Shown here piece by piece: positions 1-8,738 of a stretch of 64,000 nt of DNA. Within the stretch, counting starts at the first letter, position 1. Every line of letters begins with the position of its first letter. Below the pieces are notes generated by a model. It saw only the letters and a list, made by a program, of their open reading frames with translations, was not told the DNA's origin and ran no database searches. Position numbers and translations under genes: made by a program. This DNA is from Muribaculum sp. (GTDB lineage: Bacteria > Bacillota > Clostridia > Lachnospirales > Lachnospiraceae), in the NCBI GenBank assembly GCA_023663505.1, contig JAMPHH010000005.1, positions 44,803 to 108,802 on the forward strand, read 5' to 3'.

Positions 1-143
1 TACTCACAGGCTTGAATTACAAAACCGGAAAAGGTTGTGTCATGCCCTGTTATGGCGGCGTTGATTTTTTCAATCAGCGGCAATGGAAAGCGTATGGTTT
101 TATTTTCCGTTTCTTTTCTGTCAGGTTTAATTTGAAATGACAT
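1..143 (-). CDS. YlcI/YnfO-like small protein, C-terminus cut by window edge
   Basis: Read on the minus strand from ATG at 143 with AGGGAGG just upstream. The 47 visible residues begin MSFQIKPDRKETENKTIRFP, continue with PLPLIEKINAAITGHD, and run off the window. The pattern matches short YlcI/YnfO-type proteins with a ribbon-helix-helix-like fold that are common in clostridial conjugative elements; that is recalled family knowledge. It probably marks the edge of a mobile element lying to the left. Exact function is unknown. Confidence 0.6.
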   Translation of the reverse strand, partial: MSFQIKPDRKETENKTIRFPLPLIEKINAAITGHDTTFSGFVIQACE

Positions 144-211
144 TTGATGTTCCTCCCTTTCGATTTGGTCTTTATACTGCAATTCTATATTCAGGCAAGC
201 AATACTTCTGC

Positions 212-265
212 ATTGCAAAACGAATTGCAAATCAGATTGCAATATGAATTGCAGAATGTTATAAT
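212..265 (+). promoter_or_regulatory. Promoter with four phased TTGCA boxes
   Basis: TTGCAA at 237-242, a 17-base spacer and TATAAT at 260-265 form a near-consensus sigma-70 promoter. The pentamer TTGCA occurs at 213, 225, 237 and 249, exactly 12 bases apart, so one copy is the -35 box and another lies in the spacer. The regular spacing suggests an operator for a regulator that binds cooperatively; this is inference. The promoter fires towards the lipoprotein starting at 353. Confidence 0.6.
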
Positions 266-352
266 AGGATGCAAGGCAAAATATGTCGAATTGCAGCTTG
301 TATGATCAAGCATCATAAGGCTTGCAAATACCAAAAAGCGGGGAGAAAAATT

Positions 353-1465
353 ATGAGAAAGAAAATGGTAACAGTATTACTGGCATTGGTGGCGGCGACC
401 ACCATTCTCGGCGGGTGCGGCAAAACGCAGGAGACCGGCGGCAAGGCGGAAAGCAAAGAGGATACAAAGAAATCCGAAGAGAGCCGAGAGAGCAAAAGTG
501 ATTCAGATAATGCGTCGTCGGAGCTTTTTGGATTCTTGGAGGAAGATGAGCCGGAGAAATTGGTCAGACCGGAGGATCTTGAGTTGGATTCTTGGGCGGA
601 GGTTGAATATGACAATGCAGGGAACCGGATAAAAGAGGTAGCGTATCACTCAGACGGGAGCATTGAGAGCCATTATGAATACGAATATGACAATTCAGGG
701 AACCAGACGAAAATGGTAACATACTCATCATCAGACGGGCACATTCTTTTATGGCGTGAATATGAATATGACAATTCAGGGAAGCAGACAAAAGAGATAT
801 GCCACAGCTCAGACGGGGACATTCCATGGAGGAGAGTGTATGAATATGACAATTCGGGAAACCTGACGAAAGAGGCAAAATACTTTACAGACGGGGGAGC
901 CGATGACCATTATGAATATGAATATGACAATGCAGGGAACCAGATAAAAAAGGTAGAGTACTACTCAGACGGGAGGGTTAGGACATGGGAAGAATATGAA
1001 TATGACAATGCAGGGAACCTGATAAAAAAGGGAGAGTACAACCCGGACGGGACAGTTAATTATTGGGAAGAATATGAATATGACAATGCAGGGAACCTGA
1101 TAAAAGAGGTAATATACAACTCAGACGGGAGTCTTTGGGGACAGTATGAATATGAATATGATAAGTCAGGGAACCAGACAAAATGGGTACAGTACTACAC
1201 ATACGGATCCTCAGAGATGACAGTTTATAATTGGTTTGAATATGAATATGATAAGTCAGGGAACCAGACAAAATATGTACGGTACAATCCAGACGGGAGC
1301 GTTTATAGCCATGGGGAATATGAATATGACAAGTCAGGGAACCAGACAAAATGGGTAGAGTACGACTCATACAAGGGCGTTGAATGGCATGAAATTGAAT
1401 ATGACGAGTTCGGTAACGCAATAAAAGAAAGTATATATCTTAAGGAGGTTGACCTATTCCAGTAG
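353..1465 (+). CDS. YD-like repeat lipoprotein
   Basis: A 370-residue lipoprotein. The start at 353 is chosen because GGGAGAAA lies just upstream and the protein then opens with a typical signal peptide ending in the lipobox LGGC (Cys22). An upstream in-frame start at 269 would bury that signal. After a Glu/Lys/Ser-rich linker (about 25-60), eleven units of roughly 25 residues follow, each built on EYEYDNxGNxxK and xYxxDGS. These resemble the YD/RHS and WD-like repeats of cell-surface proteins, so an exposed beta-rich fold is likely. Repeat units are also similar at DNA level, which permits copy-number change by recombination. No catalytic residues recognised. It is followed by an unknown cytosolic-looking gene. 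Confidence 0.75.
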   Translation: MRKKMVTVLLALVAATTILGGCGKTQETGGKAESKEDTKKSEESRESKSDSDNASSELFGFLEEDEPEKLVRPEDLELDSWAEVEYDNAGNRIKEVAYHSDGSIESHYEYEYDNSGNQTKMVTYSSSDGHILLWREYEYDNSGKQTKEICHSSDGDIPWRRVYEYDNSGNLTKEAKYFTDGGADDHYEYEYDNAGNQIKKVEYYSDGRVRTWEEYEYDNAGNLIKKGEYNPDGTVNYWEEYEYDNAGNLIKEVIYNSDGSLWGQYEYEYDKSGNQTKWVQYYTYGSSEMTVYNWFEYEYDKSGNQTKYVRYNPDGSVYSHGEYEYDKSGNQTKWVEYDSYKGVEWHEIEYDEFGNAIKESIYLKEVDLFQ

Positions 1466-1545
1466 AGGCTATTGTGAACTAAGATGAACTAATAAGAGAT
1501 GAAGTACTAATAGAAGATTAACTATAAACCAAGGAGGAACGAGAG

Positions 1546-2076
1546 ATGGAAAAGCGTACAAAAACTCAAATAGTGGCAGACAGTATTGTTGAAGCGGTAA
1601 AGGAGGAGGCGGCGGGTATCGTGGGGCTGATACCCGGAATCGGAAAGGCGAGTTCTAAGGCAGTGGAAGTCGCAAAGAAGGCCGGTGAAAAGGCGAATGA
1701 AAGTATAAAGAGCAAGGATAATAAGCCGCCCACGTATATGCAAAGTGTCAAATTTTGCTGTAAAAAGACCCAAGGCATTTTAGATGAACAGTGTAGAGAG
1801 CTTGAGATGATTTTTACAAATGAATACAAAAGCTTTGAGAACAAAAGCATTGAGGACATAGAAGATTTTATCGACACCTATGTTGGAAGGGATATGGAGA
1901 CGGGAGAGGTATTTGATTATGATATTGAGGAGGATTACCTGTGGGTTCATCTTAATGAGTCCGAGAGGTTTCTCTATGATGGGGAATGTCTGCAAAAGAC
2001 TCTGAACGCCTTGAACACATTGCTTCGGGAGGGGGTTTTTGAACGCTTTGAGGTATTGGGGTATGATGAAGAATAA
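1546..2076 (+). CDS. Unknown 176-residue protein
   Basis: Starts at ATG 1546 behind a strong AAGGAGG. The N-terminus (about 10-60) is a helical, Lys/Ala/Gly-rich segment containing IVGLIPGIGKASSKAVEVAK, which could be an amphipathic or membrane-associating helix. The remainder is acidic (for example FVDYDIEEDYLW-like stretches) with no motif I recognise. It follows the YD-repeat lipoprotein in the same direction with 80 bases between them, so the two may be co-expressed. Base composition is more AT-rich than the downstream opp operon. It could be an immunity or accessory partner of the lipoprotein, but nothing in the sequence proves that. Confidence 0.6.
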   Translation: MEKRTKTQIVADSIVEAVKEEAAGIVGLIPGIGKASSKAVEVAKKAGEKANESIKSKDNKPPTYMQSVKFCCKKTQGILDEQCRELEMIFTNEYKSFENKSIEDIEDFIDTYVGRDMETGEVFDYDIEEDYLWVHLNESERFLYDGECLQKTLNALNTLLREGVFERFEVLGYDEE

Positions 2077-2184
2077 TTAGTAATGATTAAGTGCCATGTC
2101 AAATTGCAATTCATATGATTGTGGATTACAGGGCTGTAAATATCGAGAGACAGGAAGAACCAATTAATTCCACCCAAAATTTCC

Positions 2185-2213
2185 TTGATTTTATCATGAT
2201 AATGTGGTAAACT
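2185..2213 (+). promoter_or_regulatory. Promoter of the opp operon
   Basis: TTGATT at 2185-2190, 17-base spacer, TAAACT at 2208-2213. It is the only good promoter-like pair in the gap before the oligopeptide-binding protein gene and would give a short leader. Confidence 0.45.
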
Positions 2214-2220
2214 CCTTTAT

Positions 2221-2269
2221 AACGCAATGGTGCGGTATACAATAATACTCATGTTGCGTTTATTTTTTT
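2221..2269 (+). terminator. Terminator-like hairpin in the opp leader
   Basis: AACGCAA (2221-2227) pairs perfectly with TTGCGTT (2254-2260), followed by TATTTTTTT and then directly by the AAGGAGG of the binding-protein gene. A stem plus U-run placed between promoter and start codon suggests attenuation. The loop is long (26 bases) and contains its own TATACAAT box, so a second promoter is an alternative reading. Confidence 0.4.
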
Positions 2270-2284
2270 AAGGAGGAGAAAATT

Positions 2285-3994
2285 ATGAAAAAGAGAAAAG
2301 CAGTTTTGGCTGTAGTTCTTGCGGCTGCCATGATGGTTGGTCTTGTCGGCTGCGGCGGCTCCGGCGACAATAACAGTAGCCAGCAGTCTTCCGCTTCCGG
2401 GCAGAACGACAACCAGACAGGCGGACAAGTTGTTGAGGCAGGCGGTTCCGATCTGAACATCATGCTTGAGACCCCTGTTGAGTCATTGGACCCTCAGCAG
2501 GCTACGGACGGTACTTCCTTTGAGGTAATCGCATGCTTCACGGACGGTCTGATGCAGATGGACGAGAATGGAGCGGCTGTCAATGCCCTTGCCGAGTCCT
2601 ATGAGATTTCTGAGGACGGTAAGACCTATACCTTCCATATCCGTCAGGACGCCAATTGGAGCAACGGGGTGCCCGTGACGGCGGCAGACTTTGTGTTTGC
2701 ATGGCAGAGAGCGGTAGATCCCGCGGTTGCTTCCGAGTATTCCTATATGTTGAGCGATATCGGGCAGGTGGTGAACGCTGCGGAGATCATCGCGGGAGAG
2801 AAGGACAAGAGCGAGCTGGGTGTTACCGCTGTGGATGAGAAGACCTTGGAGGTCAAGCTGAATGTTCCTGTCAGCTATTTCCTGTCCCTGATGTACTTCC
2901 CTACTTATTATCCTGTCAATGAGGAATTCTTTAATTCCTGTGGCGATGTGTTTGCGACCAGTCCCGAGACGGTACTGTCCAACGGCGCGTTCATCATGGA
3001 CGCTTATGAGCCCGCTGCGACCGCATTCCATCTCACCAAGAATCCCGATTATTATGATGCTGCTAGAGTGCAGCTTGCGGGTTTGAATTATCAGGTGATT
3101 CAGGATTCCCAGCAGGCGTTGATGAGCTATCAGACAGGCGAGCTGGATACCACCTTGGTAAACGGCGAGCAGGTGGATCAGGTGAAGGACGACCCTGAAT
3201 TCCTGAGCATTGGTGCAGGTTATCTGTGGTATGTGAGCCCGAATATGGGTAGTGTGCCCGAGCTTGCAAATGAGAATATTCGTATGGCTATGACGATGGC
3301 AATCGATCGTGACGCTATCACAAATGATGTGTTAAAAGATGGTTCTAAGGCAACCTACACGGCAGTTCCCATGGATTTCGCGGCAGGTCCTGACGGTTCT
3401 GACTATGCAGGGGATCAGAGCAGATATTCTGATGTATGTGCGTATGATACAGAGCAGGCTGCCGAGTATTGGGCAACCGGACTTGAGGAGCTTGGCGTCA
3501 GCGCGTTGTCCTTCGATATGGTAGTGGACGCTGATGACGCGCCCCAGAAGGTGGCACAGGTTTTGAAGGAGCAGTGGGAGACCACGCTTCCCGGCTTGAC
3601 CGTGACCCTGAAGGTGGAGCCCAAGAAGCAGAGAGTCGAGGATATGCAGAACGGCAATTTCCAGTTGGGTCTGACACGTTGGGGTCCCGACTATGCCGAT
3701 CCCATGACATATCTTGGCATGTGGATCACAGACAACAACAATAACTATGGTCTGTGGAGCAATGCCGAGTATGACGCGATCATCGCCGAGTGTACCACAG
3801 GCGCACTCTGCACAGATCCCGAGGGTCGGTGGGAGAGACTGTATGACGCGGAGAAGCTGGTGATGGACGAGGCAGTGATCTATCCTCTCTATACACAGTG
3901 CAATGCGGAAATGATGTCTTCCAACGTTACAGGCGTGGAGTTCCACCCCGTAGCGCTCAACCGTGTTTACAAGAATGCAGTGAAAGCTGACTGA
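2285..3994 (+). CDS. Oligopeptide ABC transporter substrate-binding lipoprotein
   Basis: A 569-residue extracellular solute-binding protein of family 5 (OppA/DppA type). The start has AAGGAGGAG upstream and the product has a Lys-rich n-region and lipobox ending at Cys23 (LVGC), so it is anchored on the outer face of the membrane. A low-complexity Ser/Gln/Asn linker (24-50) precedes the binding fold. Family hallmarks seen are LNIMLETPVESLDPQQATD at the mature N-terminus, YTFHIRQDANWSNGVPVTAADF, and the C-terminal region with LTRWGPDYADPMTYL. It delivers peptides, or an unknown ligand, to the permease encoded next. Length is normal for the family. Specificity cannot be read from sequence. Confidence 0.93.
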   Translation: MKKRKAVLAVVLAAAMMVGLVGCGGSGDNNSSQQSSASGQNDNQTGGQVVEAGGSDLNIMLETPVESLDPQQATDGTSFEVIACFTDGLMQMDENGAAVNALAESYEISEDGKTYTFHIRQDANWSNGVPVTAADFVFAWQRAVDPAVASEYSYMLSDIGQVVNAAEIIAGEKDKSELGVTAVDEKTLEVKLNVPVSYFLSLMYFPTYYPVNEEFFNSCGDVFATSPETVLSNGAFIMDAYEPAATAFHLTKNPDYYDAARVQLAGLNYQVIQDSQQALMSYQTGELDTTLVNGEQVDQVKDDPEFLSIGAGYLWYVSPNMGSVPELANENIRMAMTMAIDRDAITNDVLKDGSKATYTAVPMDFAAGPDGSDYAGDQSRYSDVCAYDTEQAAEYWATGLEELGVSALSFDMVVDADDAPQKVAQVLKEQWETTLPGLTVTLKVEPKKQRVEDMQNGNFQLGLTRWGPDYADPMTYLGMWITDNNNNYGLWSNAEYDAIIAECTTGALCTDPEGRWERLYDAEKLVMDEAVIYPLYTQCNAEMMSSNVTGVEFHPVALNRVYKNAVKAD

Positions 3995-4011
3995 TTACCG
4001 TGAGCAATTTA

Positions 4012-4052
4012 TCAAGCCGTGCTGAGGGCAACTTTAGTGCGGCTTGAATTTT
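4012..4052 (+). terminator. Hairpin between binding protein and permease genes
   Basis: TCAAGCCG (4012-4019) pairs with CGGCTTGA (4040-4047), then ATTTTCT. A leaky terminator or mRNA-stabilising hairpin here would make more binding protein than permease, as is usual for ABC importers. A similar hairpin lies after the sugar-binding gene at 32654. Confidence 0.55.
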
Positions 4053-4070
4053 CTAACAAGGAGGCCAAAA

Positions 4071-5006
4071 GTGAAGAAGTACATATTCAAAAGAGTTTTA
4101 ACCTCATTTTTTACCTTGCTTGCAATACTGCTTGTATTGTTCATTCTGATGAAGCTGATGCCGGGTTCCCCCTTTAATGACGAGAAGCTGACAGCGGATC
4201 AGAAGGAGTCGCTCTATGCCAAATACGGCTTGGATCAGCCTATCGTGACGCAGTTTTTCAAATATGTGGGAGGTATGCTGCGGGGTGACTTGGGCGTGAG
4301 CTATAATATTTCCAAGAACACACCTATCTCACAGCTTATAGAATCCAGACTTCCCATATCCATCAGAATCGGAGGCTGCGCCGTGGCAATCGGAGCCTTG
4401 GCAGGATTGCTATTGGGATTAATTGCCGCTTTGAAGCATGATACGATTTGGGATTCGCTTGCGACCGTGATATCCGTGATTGGTGTGTCGGTCCCCTCCT
4501 ATGTGTTTGCCTTGGCATTGAGCTATACACTGGGCTTTAAGCTGGGGTGGTTCCCACAACTGTTCAGCAAAAATGACATATTTGGCTCCAGTGTGCTGCC
4601 AAGCTTGTCATTGTCCATGTTTACCATGGCGTCCATCGCCCGTTTTACCCGAAGCGAGATGCTTGAGGTACTGGGGAGCGATTATATGCTTTTGGCGGAG
4701 AGCAAGGGAATCTCAGGTTCGGCATTGATCATAAGACATGCGTTGAGAAATGCCCTGATTCCCATTATCACTGTTCTCGCCCCCCTGATCGTTGATCTGA
4801 TGACAGGCTCTCTGGTGGTGGAGAAGATATTTGCCATTCCCGGCGTGGGAAGCCTGCTGGTGAATGCCATTCAGTCCAATGACTACAATGTGGTCATTTC
4901 CCTGAGCTTTATCTACTCGGCGATGTATATCATCATTATGCTCGTGGTGGATATCCTATATGGCATCATAGACCCGAGAATCCGACTGGCGAAGAAAGGA
5001 GACTAG
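4071..5006 (+). CDS. oppB: Oligopeptide ABC transporter permease (OppB type)
   Basis: A 311-residue inner-membrane permease. I chose the GTG at 4071 because AAGGAGG sits 6 bases upstream and the protein then begins with the family's VKKYIFKRVLTS; the open frame extends to a TTG at 4044. OppB features: an N-terminal membrane helix followed by the extracellular LMPGSPF segment, LYAKYGLDQPIVTQFFKY, five further membrane segments, and the cytoplasmic loop LRNALIPIITVLAPLIVDL that contacts the ATPase. Second gene of an operon with gaps of only a few bases downstream. Forms a heterodimeric channel with the next product. Confidence 0.93.
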   Translation: MKKYIFKRVLTSFFTLLAILLVLFILMKLMPGSPFNDEKLTADQKESLYAKYGLDQPIVTQFFKYVGGMLRGDLGVSYNISKNTPISQLIESRLPISIRIGGCAVAIGALAGLLLGLIAALKHDTIWDSLATVISVIGVSVPSYVFALALSYTLGFKLGWFPQLFSKNDIFGSSVLPSLSLSMFTMASIARFTRSEMLEVLGSDYMLLAESKGISGSALIIRHALRNALIPIITVLAPLIVDLMTGSLVVEKIFAIPGVGSLLVNAIQSNDYNVVISLSFIYSAMYIIIMLVVDILYGIIDPRIRLAKKGD

Positions 5007-5010
5007 AATA

Positions 5011-6078
5011 ATGGATAAAAGTATTGTATCAGATACCGTTGTCATGAAGGCTCCTTATGTACCCACAGATGCGGATTTTAAATTAAAGAATCTCGGTGAC
5101 GCGATCACCATTGATGAAAACTTTGCGGCGCAGAATTTCTGGAAGGACGTGCTGATTCGATATTTCCGCAAATTCAGCGCGGTGGTGGGATTGGTTCTGA
5201 TCGTGGTGATCACCGTTATGGCGGCGGTGGGTCCCAGCATGAATGAATATACCTATTCGGAGCAGAATCTCGCTCAGAAGAATTTCGCGCCCAGAGTACC
5301 CGGCTTGGAGAAGCTTGGGATTCTGGACGGCAGTGAGAATATGAGCACCACCACGGGCACCAAGACTGTGAACTATTATGTGGAGAAGGGACTGGATACG
5401 GTATATTACTGGTTTGGCAGTGATAATTTCGGGCGCGATATCTGGACGCGTACATGGTCCGGAGCGAGGGTGTCCCTGATCATCGCGGTGGCGGCTGCCA
5501 TCATTGATATGTTGATCGGCATGAGCTACGGTTTGATCTCAGGATATTTCGGGGGTAAGGTGGATATCGTGATGCAGCGACTTCTGGAGATTGCGAACGG
5601 TATTCCCAGACTGGTGATCGTCACGCTGCTGCTCTTGGTGCTCAAGCCCGGTATGCTGACCATTATCTGCGCGCTGATGCTGACGGAATGGGTAGGCATG
5701 AGTCGTATCGCCCGCGCCTCCATGTTGAAATTAAAGGAGCAGGAGTTTGTTCTGGCGTCCCGCACCTTGGGGGCAGGCAGCTTCTTTATCATATTCAGGG
5801 AGGTATTGCCCAATATTATCGGTCCTATCATCACTCAGGTGATGTTTTCCATTCCCACGGCAATCTTTACGGAGGCGTTTTTGAGCTTTGTGGGTCTGGG
5901 GATTCCGGTTCCTCAATGTTCCTTGGGCTCCCTGATCTCAGAGGGCTATAACAGCTTCACGACCCACCCTTTCCAGATCATTCCGCCTATCGTGGTGATG
6001 GCGCTGCTGATGCTCAGCTTTAATCTGGTGGCGGACGGTCTGAGGGAAGCGCTCGACCCGAAAATGAAAGAAATGTAA
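5011..6078 (+). CDS. oppC: Oligopeptide ABC transporter permease (OppC type)
   Basis: A 355-residue membrane permease, four bases after the OppB stop. The cytoplasmic N-terminus is about 55 residues long and is followed by the first membrane helix (about 58-78). The external segment carries WFGSDNFGRDIWTR, the OppC/DppC signature. The membrane domain ends with the EAA-like loop REVLPNIIGPIITQVMFSI and AFLSFVGLGIP. The external loop around residues 85-130 is rather long, with an inserted Asn/Thr-rich stretch, which may be lineage-specific. Works with OppB and the two ATPases encoded next. Confidence 0.92.
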   Translation: MDKSIVSDTVVMKAPYVPTDADFKLKNLGDAITIDENFAAQNFWKDVLIRYFRKFSAVVGLVLIVVITVMAAVGPSMNEYTYSEQNLAQKNFAPRVPGLEKLGILDGSENMSTTTGTKTVNYYVEKGLDTVYYWFGSDNFGRDIWTRTWSGARVSLIIAVAAAIIDMLIGMSYGLISGYFGGKVDIVMQRLLEIANGIPRLVIVTLLLLVLKPGMLTIICALMLTEWVGMSRIARASMLKLKEQEFVLASRTLGAGSFFIIFREVLPNIIGPIITQVMFSIPTAIFTEAFLSFVGLGIPVPQCSLGSLISEGYNSFTTHPFQIIPPIVVMALLMLSFNLVADGLREALDPKMKEM

Positions 6079-6099
6079 GAGGTGAAAGGAGATAGAGAC

Positions 6100-7188
6100 A
6101 TGGCGGAAGCAAAAGAACAAATTCTAAAGGTACGCAATCTGGATATCACCTTTCGCACCACGGCGGGGCCGGTACATGCTATCCGAGGCGTGGACATTGA
6201 TTTATTTAAGGGTGAGACGGTTGCCATCGTGGGAGAGTCCGGCTCCGGCAAATCCGTCACGATGAAGGCGGCTATGGGAATCTTGGCGTCTAACGCGACA
6301 GTGACGGGGGGGCAGATAGAATTTTCCTATCATCACGCGGACGGCTCTCCGGAGACGATCGATATTTTACAGAAGGATAAAAAGTGGATTCGCAAGCATA
6401 TCAACGGCAAGCGTATCGCCATGGTGTTTCAGGATCCTATGACCAGTCTTGACCCCACCATGAATATCGGCAAGCAGATCATGGAGGGAATGATATGGCA
6501 TTTTAAGACCCCCAAGAAGGAAGCGTGGGACAGGGCGGTGCAGCTTCTCAAGGAAGTGGGCATTGAGGACGCGGAGAAGCGCATGAAGCAGTATCCCCAT
6601 CAGCTCTCCGGCGGTATGAGACAGCGCGTGGTCATCGCTATCGCTCTGGCATGTAATCCTGACCTGTTGATCTGTGACGAGCCTACCACAGCGTTAGACG
6701 TGACGATTCAGGCGAAGATCATCGAGCTGATACGCAAGGTACAGGAAACGAGGGGCATTTCTGTAATTTATATCACCCATGATCTGGGTGTGGTTGCAAA
6801 GGTGGCTGATTACGTGAATGTAATGTACGCCGGTAAGATCGTGGAGAAGGGCGCTATTGACGAGATATTCTATGACCCGCGCCACCCTTATACATGGGGA
6901 CTTCTGTCCGCGATGCCGGATTTGGATACAGATGACGAGAGGCTTTACACGATTCCGGGCTCCCCGCCCAATCTGCTGCATGAGAAGGAGGGAGACGCTT
7001 TTGCGCCACGCAACCGCTTTGCGTTGGAGATAGACGATAAGGCTGACCCTCCTATGTTCAAGGTCAGCGACACTCATTATGCGGCGACATGGCTTTTGGA
7101 TCCCAGAGCTCCCAAGGTGGAGATGCCGGAGGAGCTGAGAGCCCGTATCGAGCGCATGAAGAAGGAGGCGGAAGGCTATGGCAGATGA
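6100..7188 (+). CDS. oppD: Oligopeptide ABC transporter ATPase (OppD type)
   Basis: A 362-residue ATP-binding subunit. ATG 6100 is preceded by AAAGGAGA; an upstream GTG at 6082 lacks a ribosome site. Walker A GESGSGKS lies at 45-52, the signature LSGGMRQR near 169, Walker B LLICDEPT near 189, and the switch histidine in ITHDLGVV. The C-terminal extension contains the oligopeptide-family region [10 protein letters not shown], but the usual cysteine-rich iron-sulfur loop of this family is not evident: the stretch [11 protein letters not shown] occupies its place without cysteines. Its stop overlaps the start of the next ATPase gene by 11 bases. Confidence 0.92.
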   Translation: MAEAKEQILKVRNLDITFRTTAGPVHAIRGVDIDLFKGETVAIVGESGSGKSVTMKAAMGILASNATVTGGQIEFSYHHADGSPETIDILQKDKKWIRKHINGKRIAMVFQDPMTSLDPTMNIGKQIMEGMIWHFKTPKKEAWDRAVQLLKEVGIEDAEKRMKQYPHQLSGGMRQRVVIAIALACNPDLLICDEPTTALDVTIQAKIIELIRKVQETRGISVIYITHDLGVVAKVADYVNVMYAGKIVEKGAIDEIFYDPRHPYTWGLLSAMPDLDTDDERLYTIPGSPPNLLHEKEGDAFAPRNRFALEIDDKADPPMFKVSDTHYAATWLLDPRAPKVEMPEELRARIERMKKEAEGYGR

Positions 7189-8125
7189 GAATAAGACCAC
7201 AAATGCAGAACCTCTGCTTCGCGTGGAGGGTTTAAAGCAATATTTTAAGGTGAGCAGTCAATTTACCGTGAAGGCTGTGGAGAATGTAAGCTTTGATATT
7301 TACCCCGGCGAAACCTACGGTCTGGTTGGAGAATCAGGCTCCGGCAAGTCTACGATCGGCAGAAGTATCATCAGGCTTTATGACCCCACCGCAGGCAAGA
7401 TCATATTCAACGGCACGGATATCAGCGGACGGCTGAATAAAGAAGCCAACAAAGCGCTGCGCACCCAGATGCAGATGATCTTCCAAGACCCCATGGCATC
7501 GCTGAACCCCCGCAAGAAAATCGGGGATATCATAGGGGAGGGTCTGGATATCCACCGTATGTACAAGACCTCTGCGGAGAGGGAGGAGAAGATCAAGAGT
7601 CTGCTGGCAAAGGTGGGGCTGTCTCCCGAGCATGCGACCCGTTATCCCCACCAGTTTTCCGGCGGTCAGAGACAGCGTGTGGGAATAGCCAGAGCGCTGA
7701 TCATGAATCCCAAGCTGATCATTGCAGATGAATGTATTTCTGCCTTAGATGTATCCATTCAAGCCCAAGTCGTGAATCTGATGAAGGATATTCAGCAGGA
7801 GACGGGAGCGGCGTATCTGTTTATCGCCCATGACTTATCCATGGTCAAATATATTTCAGACCGTATCGGCGTGCTGCACTTGGGACATCTGTTGGAGACG
7901 GGCACGAAGGACGAGATTTTTGAAAATCCTGTTCACCCGTACACGAAAAGCTTGTTGTCTGCGATTCCGGCGCCGAATCCCAAGGTGGAGAAGCAGCGCG
8001 TGGCGGTCAGCTATGATTATAAGACCTCGGGAATCGACTACAATCTGGGGACGGAGCATTTGGTGTCGGGAACCCATTATGTGAAGTGCACGGACGAGGA
8101 ATTTGGCAAATGGTGCAGCCATTAA
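7178..8125 (+). CDS. oppF: Oligopeptide ABC transporter ATPase (OppF type)
   Basis: A 315-residue ATP-binding subunit pairing with OppD. The start at 7178 has GGAGGCGG upstream and lies inside the end of oppD, so the two are translationally coupled. Walker A GESGSGKS near 51-58, the signature FSGGQRQR near 158, Walker B LIIADE near 180, and IAHDLSMV are intact. The C-terminus carries HPYTKSLLSAIP and then a shortened tail ending CTDEEFGKWCSH, unlike the usual basic OppF tail. Completes a five-gene importer; the next gene follows after 27 bases. Confidence 0.92.
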   Translation: MADENKTTNAEPLLRVEGLKQYFKVSSQFTVKAVENVSFDIYPGETYGLVGESGSGKSTIGRSIIRLYDPTAGKIIFNGTDISGRLNKEANKALRTQMQMIFQDPMASLNPRKKIGDIIGEGLDIHRMYKTSAEREEKIKSLLAKVGLSPEHATRYPHQFSGGQRQRVGIARALIMNPKLIIADECISALDVSIQAQVVNLMKDIQQETGAAYLFIAHDLSMVKYISDRIGVLHLGHLLETGTKDEIFENPVHPYTKSLLSAIPAPNPKVEKQRVAVSYDYKTSGIDYNLGTEHLVSGTHYVKCTDEEFGKWCSH

Positions 8126-8152
8126 GAGTCAAGAGAAAGGATTGATAATGAT

Positions 8153-8653
8153 ATGAATAAAAACGCGTTTCGAAATATGTCTTATGGAATGTATGTGGTG
8201 ACTACATGGGATAACGGACGGGCTACGGGCTGCACAGCCAACAGCGCGATGCAGATTACGTCAGAGCCCGCCACTGTCGCGGTGAGCATCAATCATGACA
8301 ATTATACGAATCAATGCATTCAAAAAAACGGGAGATTTGCCCTTTCTATTCTGGGGCAGGAGTCCGACCCGGGCATTATCGGCGCCTTTGGGTTTTGGAG
8401 CGGTAAGGATAAGGATAAATTCGAGGGGATCGAGCAGACCCTGAAGGGGTGTATGCCGGTGGTGGCAGATGCCTGTGCCTATGTGGTGTGCGAGGTGATA
8501 GACAAGATGGAGACTTCCACCCACACCGTGTTCTTGGGAAAGGTGGTAGATGCAGATGTGCTGAGGGCTGACACCCCCATGACCTATGCATATTATCATA
8601 ACGTGATCAAGGGCAAGAGCCCTAAGAACGCGCCCACCTATATTGAGGATTAA
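8153..8653 (+). CDS. Flavin reductase-like FMN-binding protein
   Basis: A 166-residue protein of the flavin reductase-like (DIM6/NTAB) family. It begins KNAFRNMSYGMYVVTTWDNG and has GCTANSAMQITSEPATVAVS, the FMN-phosphate and isoalloxazine-binding core. Such proteins are cytoplasmic homodimers that reduce FMN with NAD(P)H or pass electrons to partners; many clostridial members carry a C-terminal rubredoxin domain, absent here. It lies 27 bases after the oligopeptide ATPase in the same direction and may be transcribed with it, though a functional tie is not evident. A hairpin repeat and a terminator follow. Confidence 0.85.
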   Translation: MNKNAFRNMSYGMYVVTTWDNGRATGCTANSAMQITSEPATVAVSINHDNYTNQCIQKNGRFALSILGQESDPGIIGAFGFWSGKDKDKFEGIEQTLKGCMPVVADACAYVVCEVIDKMETSTHTVFLGKVVDADVLRADTPMTYAYYHNVIKGKSPKNAPTYIED

Positions 8654-8656
8654 AGG

Positions 8657-8690
8657 CAACAGTTCAGCGGAAGGCCAAACTGTTACGATT
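8657..8690. repeat. AACAGTT/AACTGTT hairpin repeat, copy 1
   Basis: Short imperfect palindrome with AACAGTTCAGC on the left and AAACTGTTAC on the right around GGAAGG. Related copies occur at 34564-34590, 35408-35450 and 52219-52249, always just after a gene. Confidence 0.6.
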
Positions 8691-8700
8691 AAAGCAAGTG

Positions 8701-8738
8701 AGCCGCGCTGTCATTCGGACGGCGTGGCTTCTTTTTTG
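8701..8738 (+). terminator. Terminator overlapping the 3' end of tadA
   Basis: AGCCGCGC pairs with GCGTGGCT (one G-U) and is followed by TCTTTTTT. It would end plus-strand transcription between the flavin reductase and the convergent tadA, and it uses tadA coding bases for its right arm. Confidence 0.6.

Noticed and set aside
353..1465. Regularly spaced repeats that could be taken for a CRISPR array
   Set aside because: The repeats keep one reading frame as YD-like protein units, are degenerate, and there is no unique spacer between identical repeats.
2483..3031. Long minus-strand frame across the peptide-binding gene (and similar ones at 3332-3946, 14138-15112, 52946-53851, 59783-60700)
   Set aside because: Each lies opposite a well-supported gene, has no ribosome site, and reads as low-conservation Arg/His/Leu-rich sequence typical of antisense shadows.
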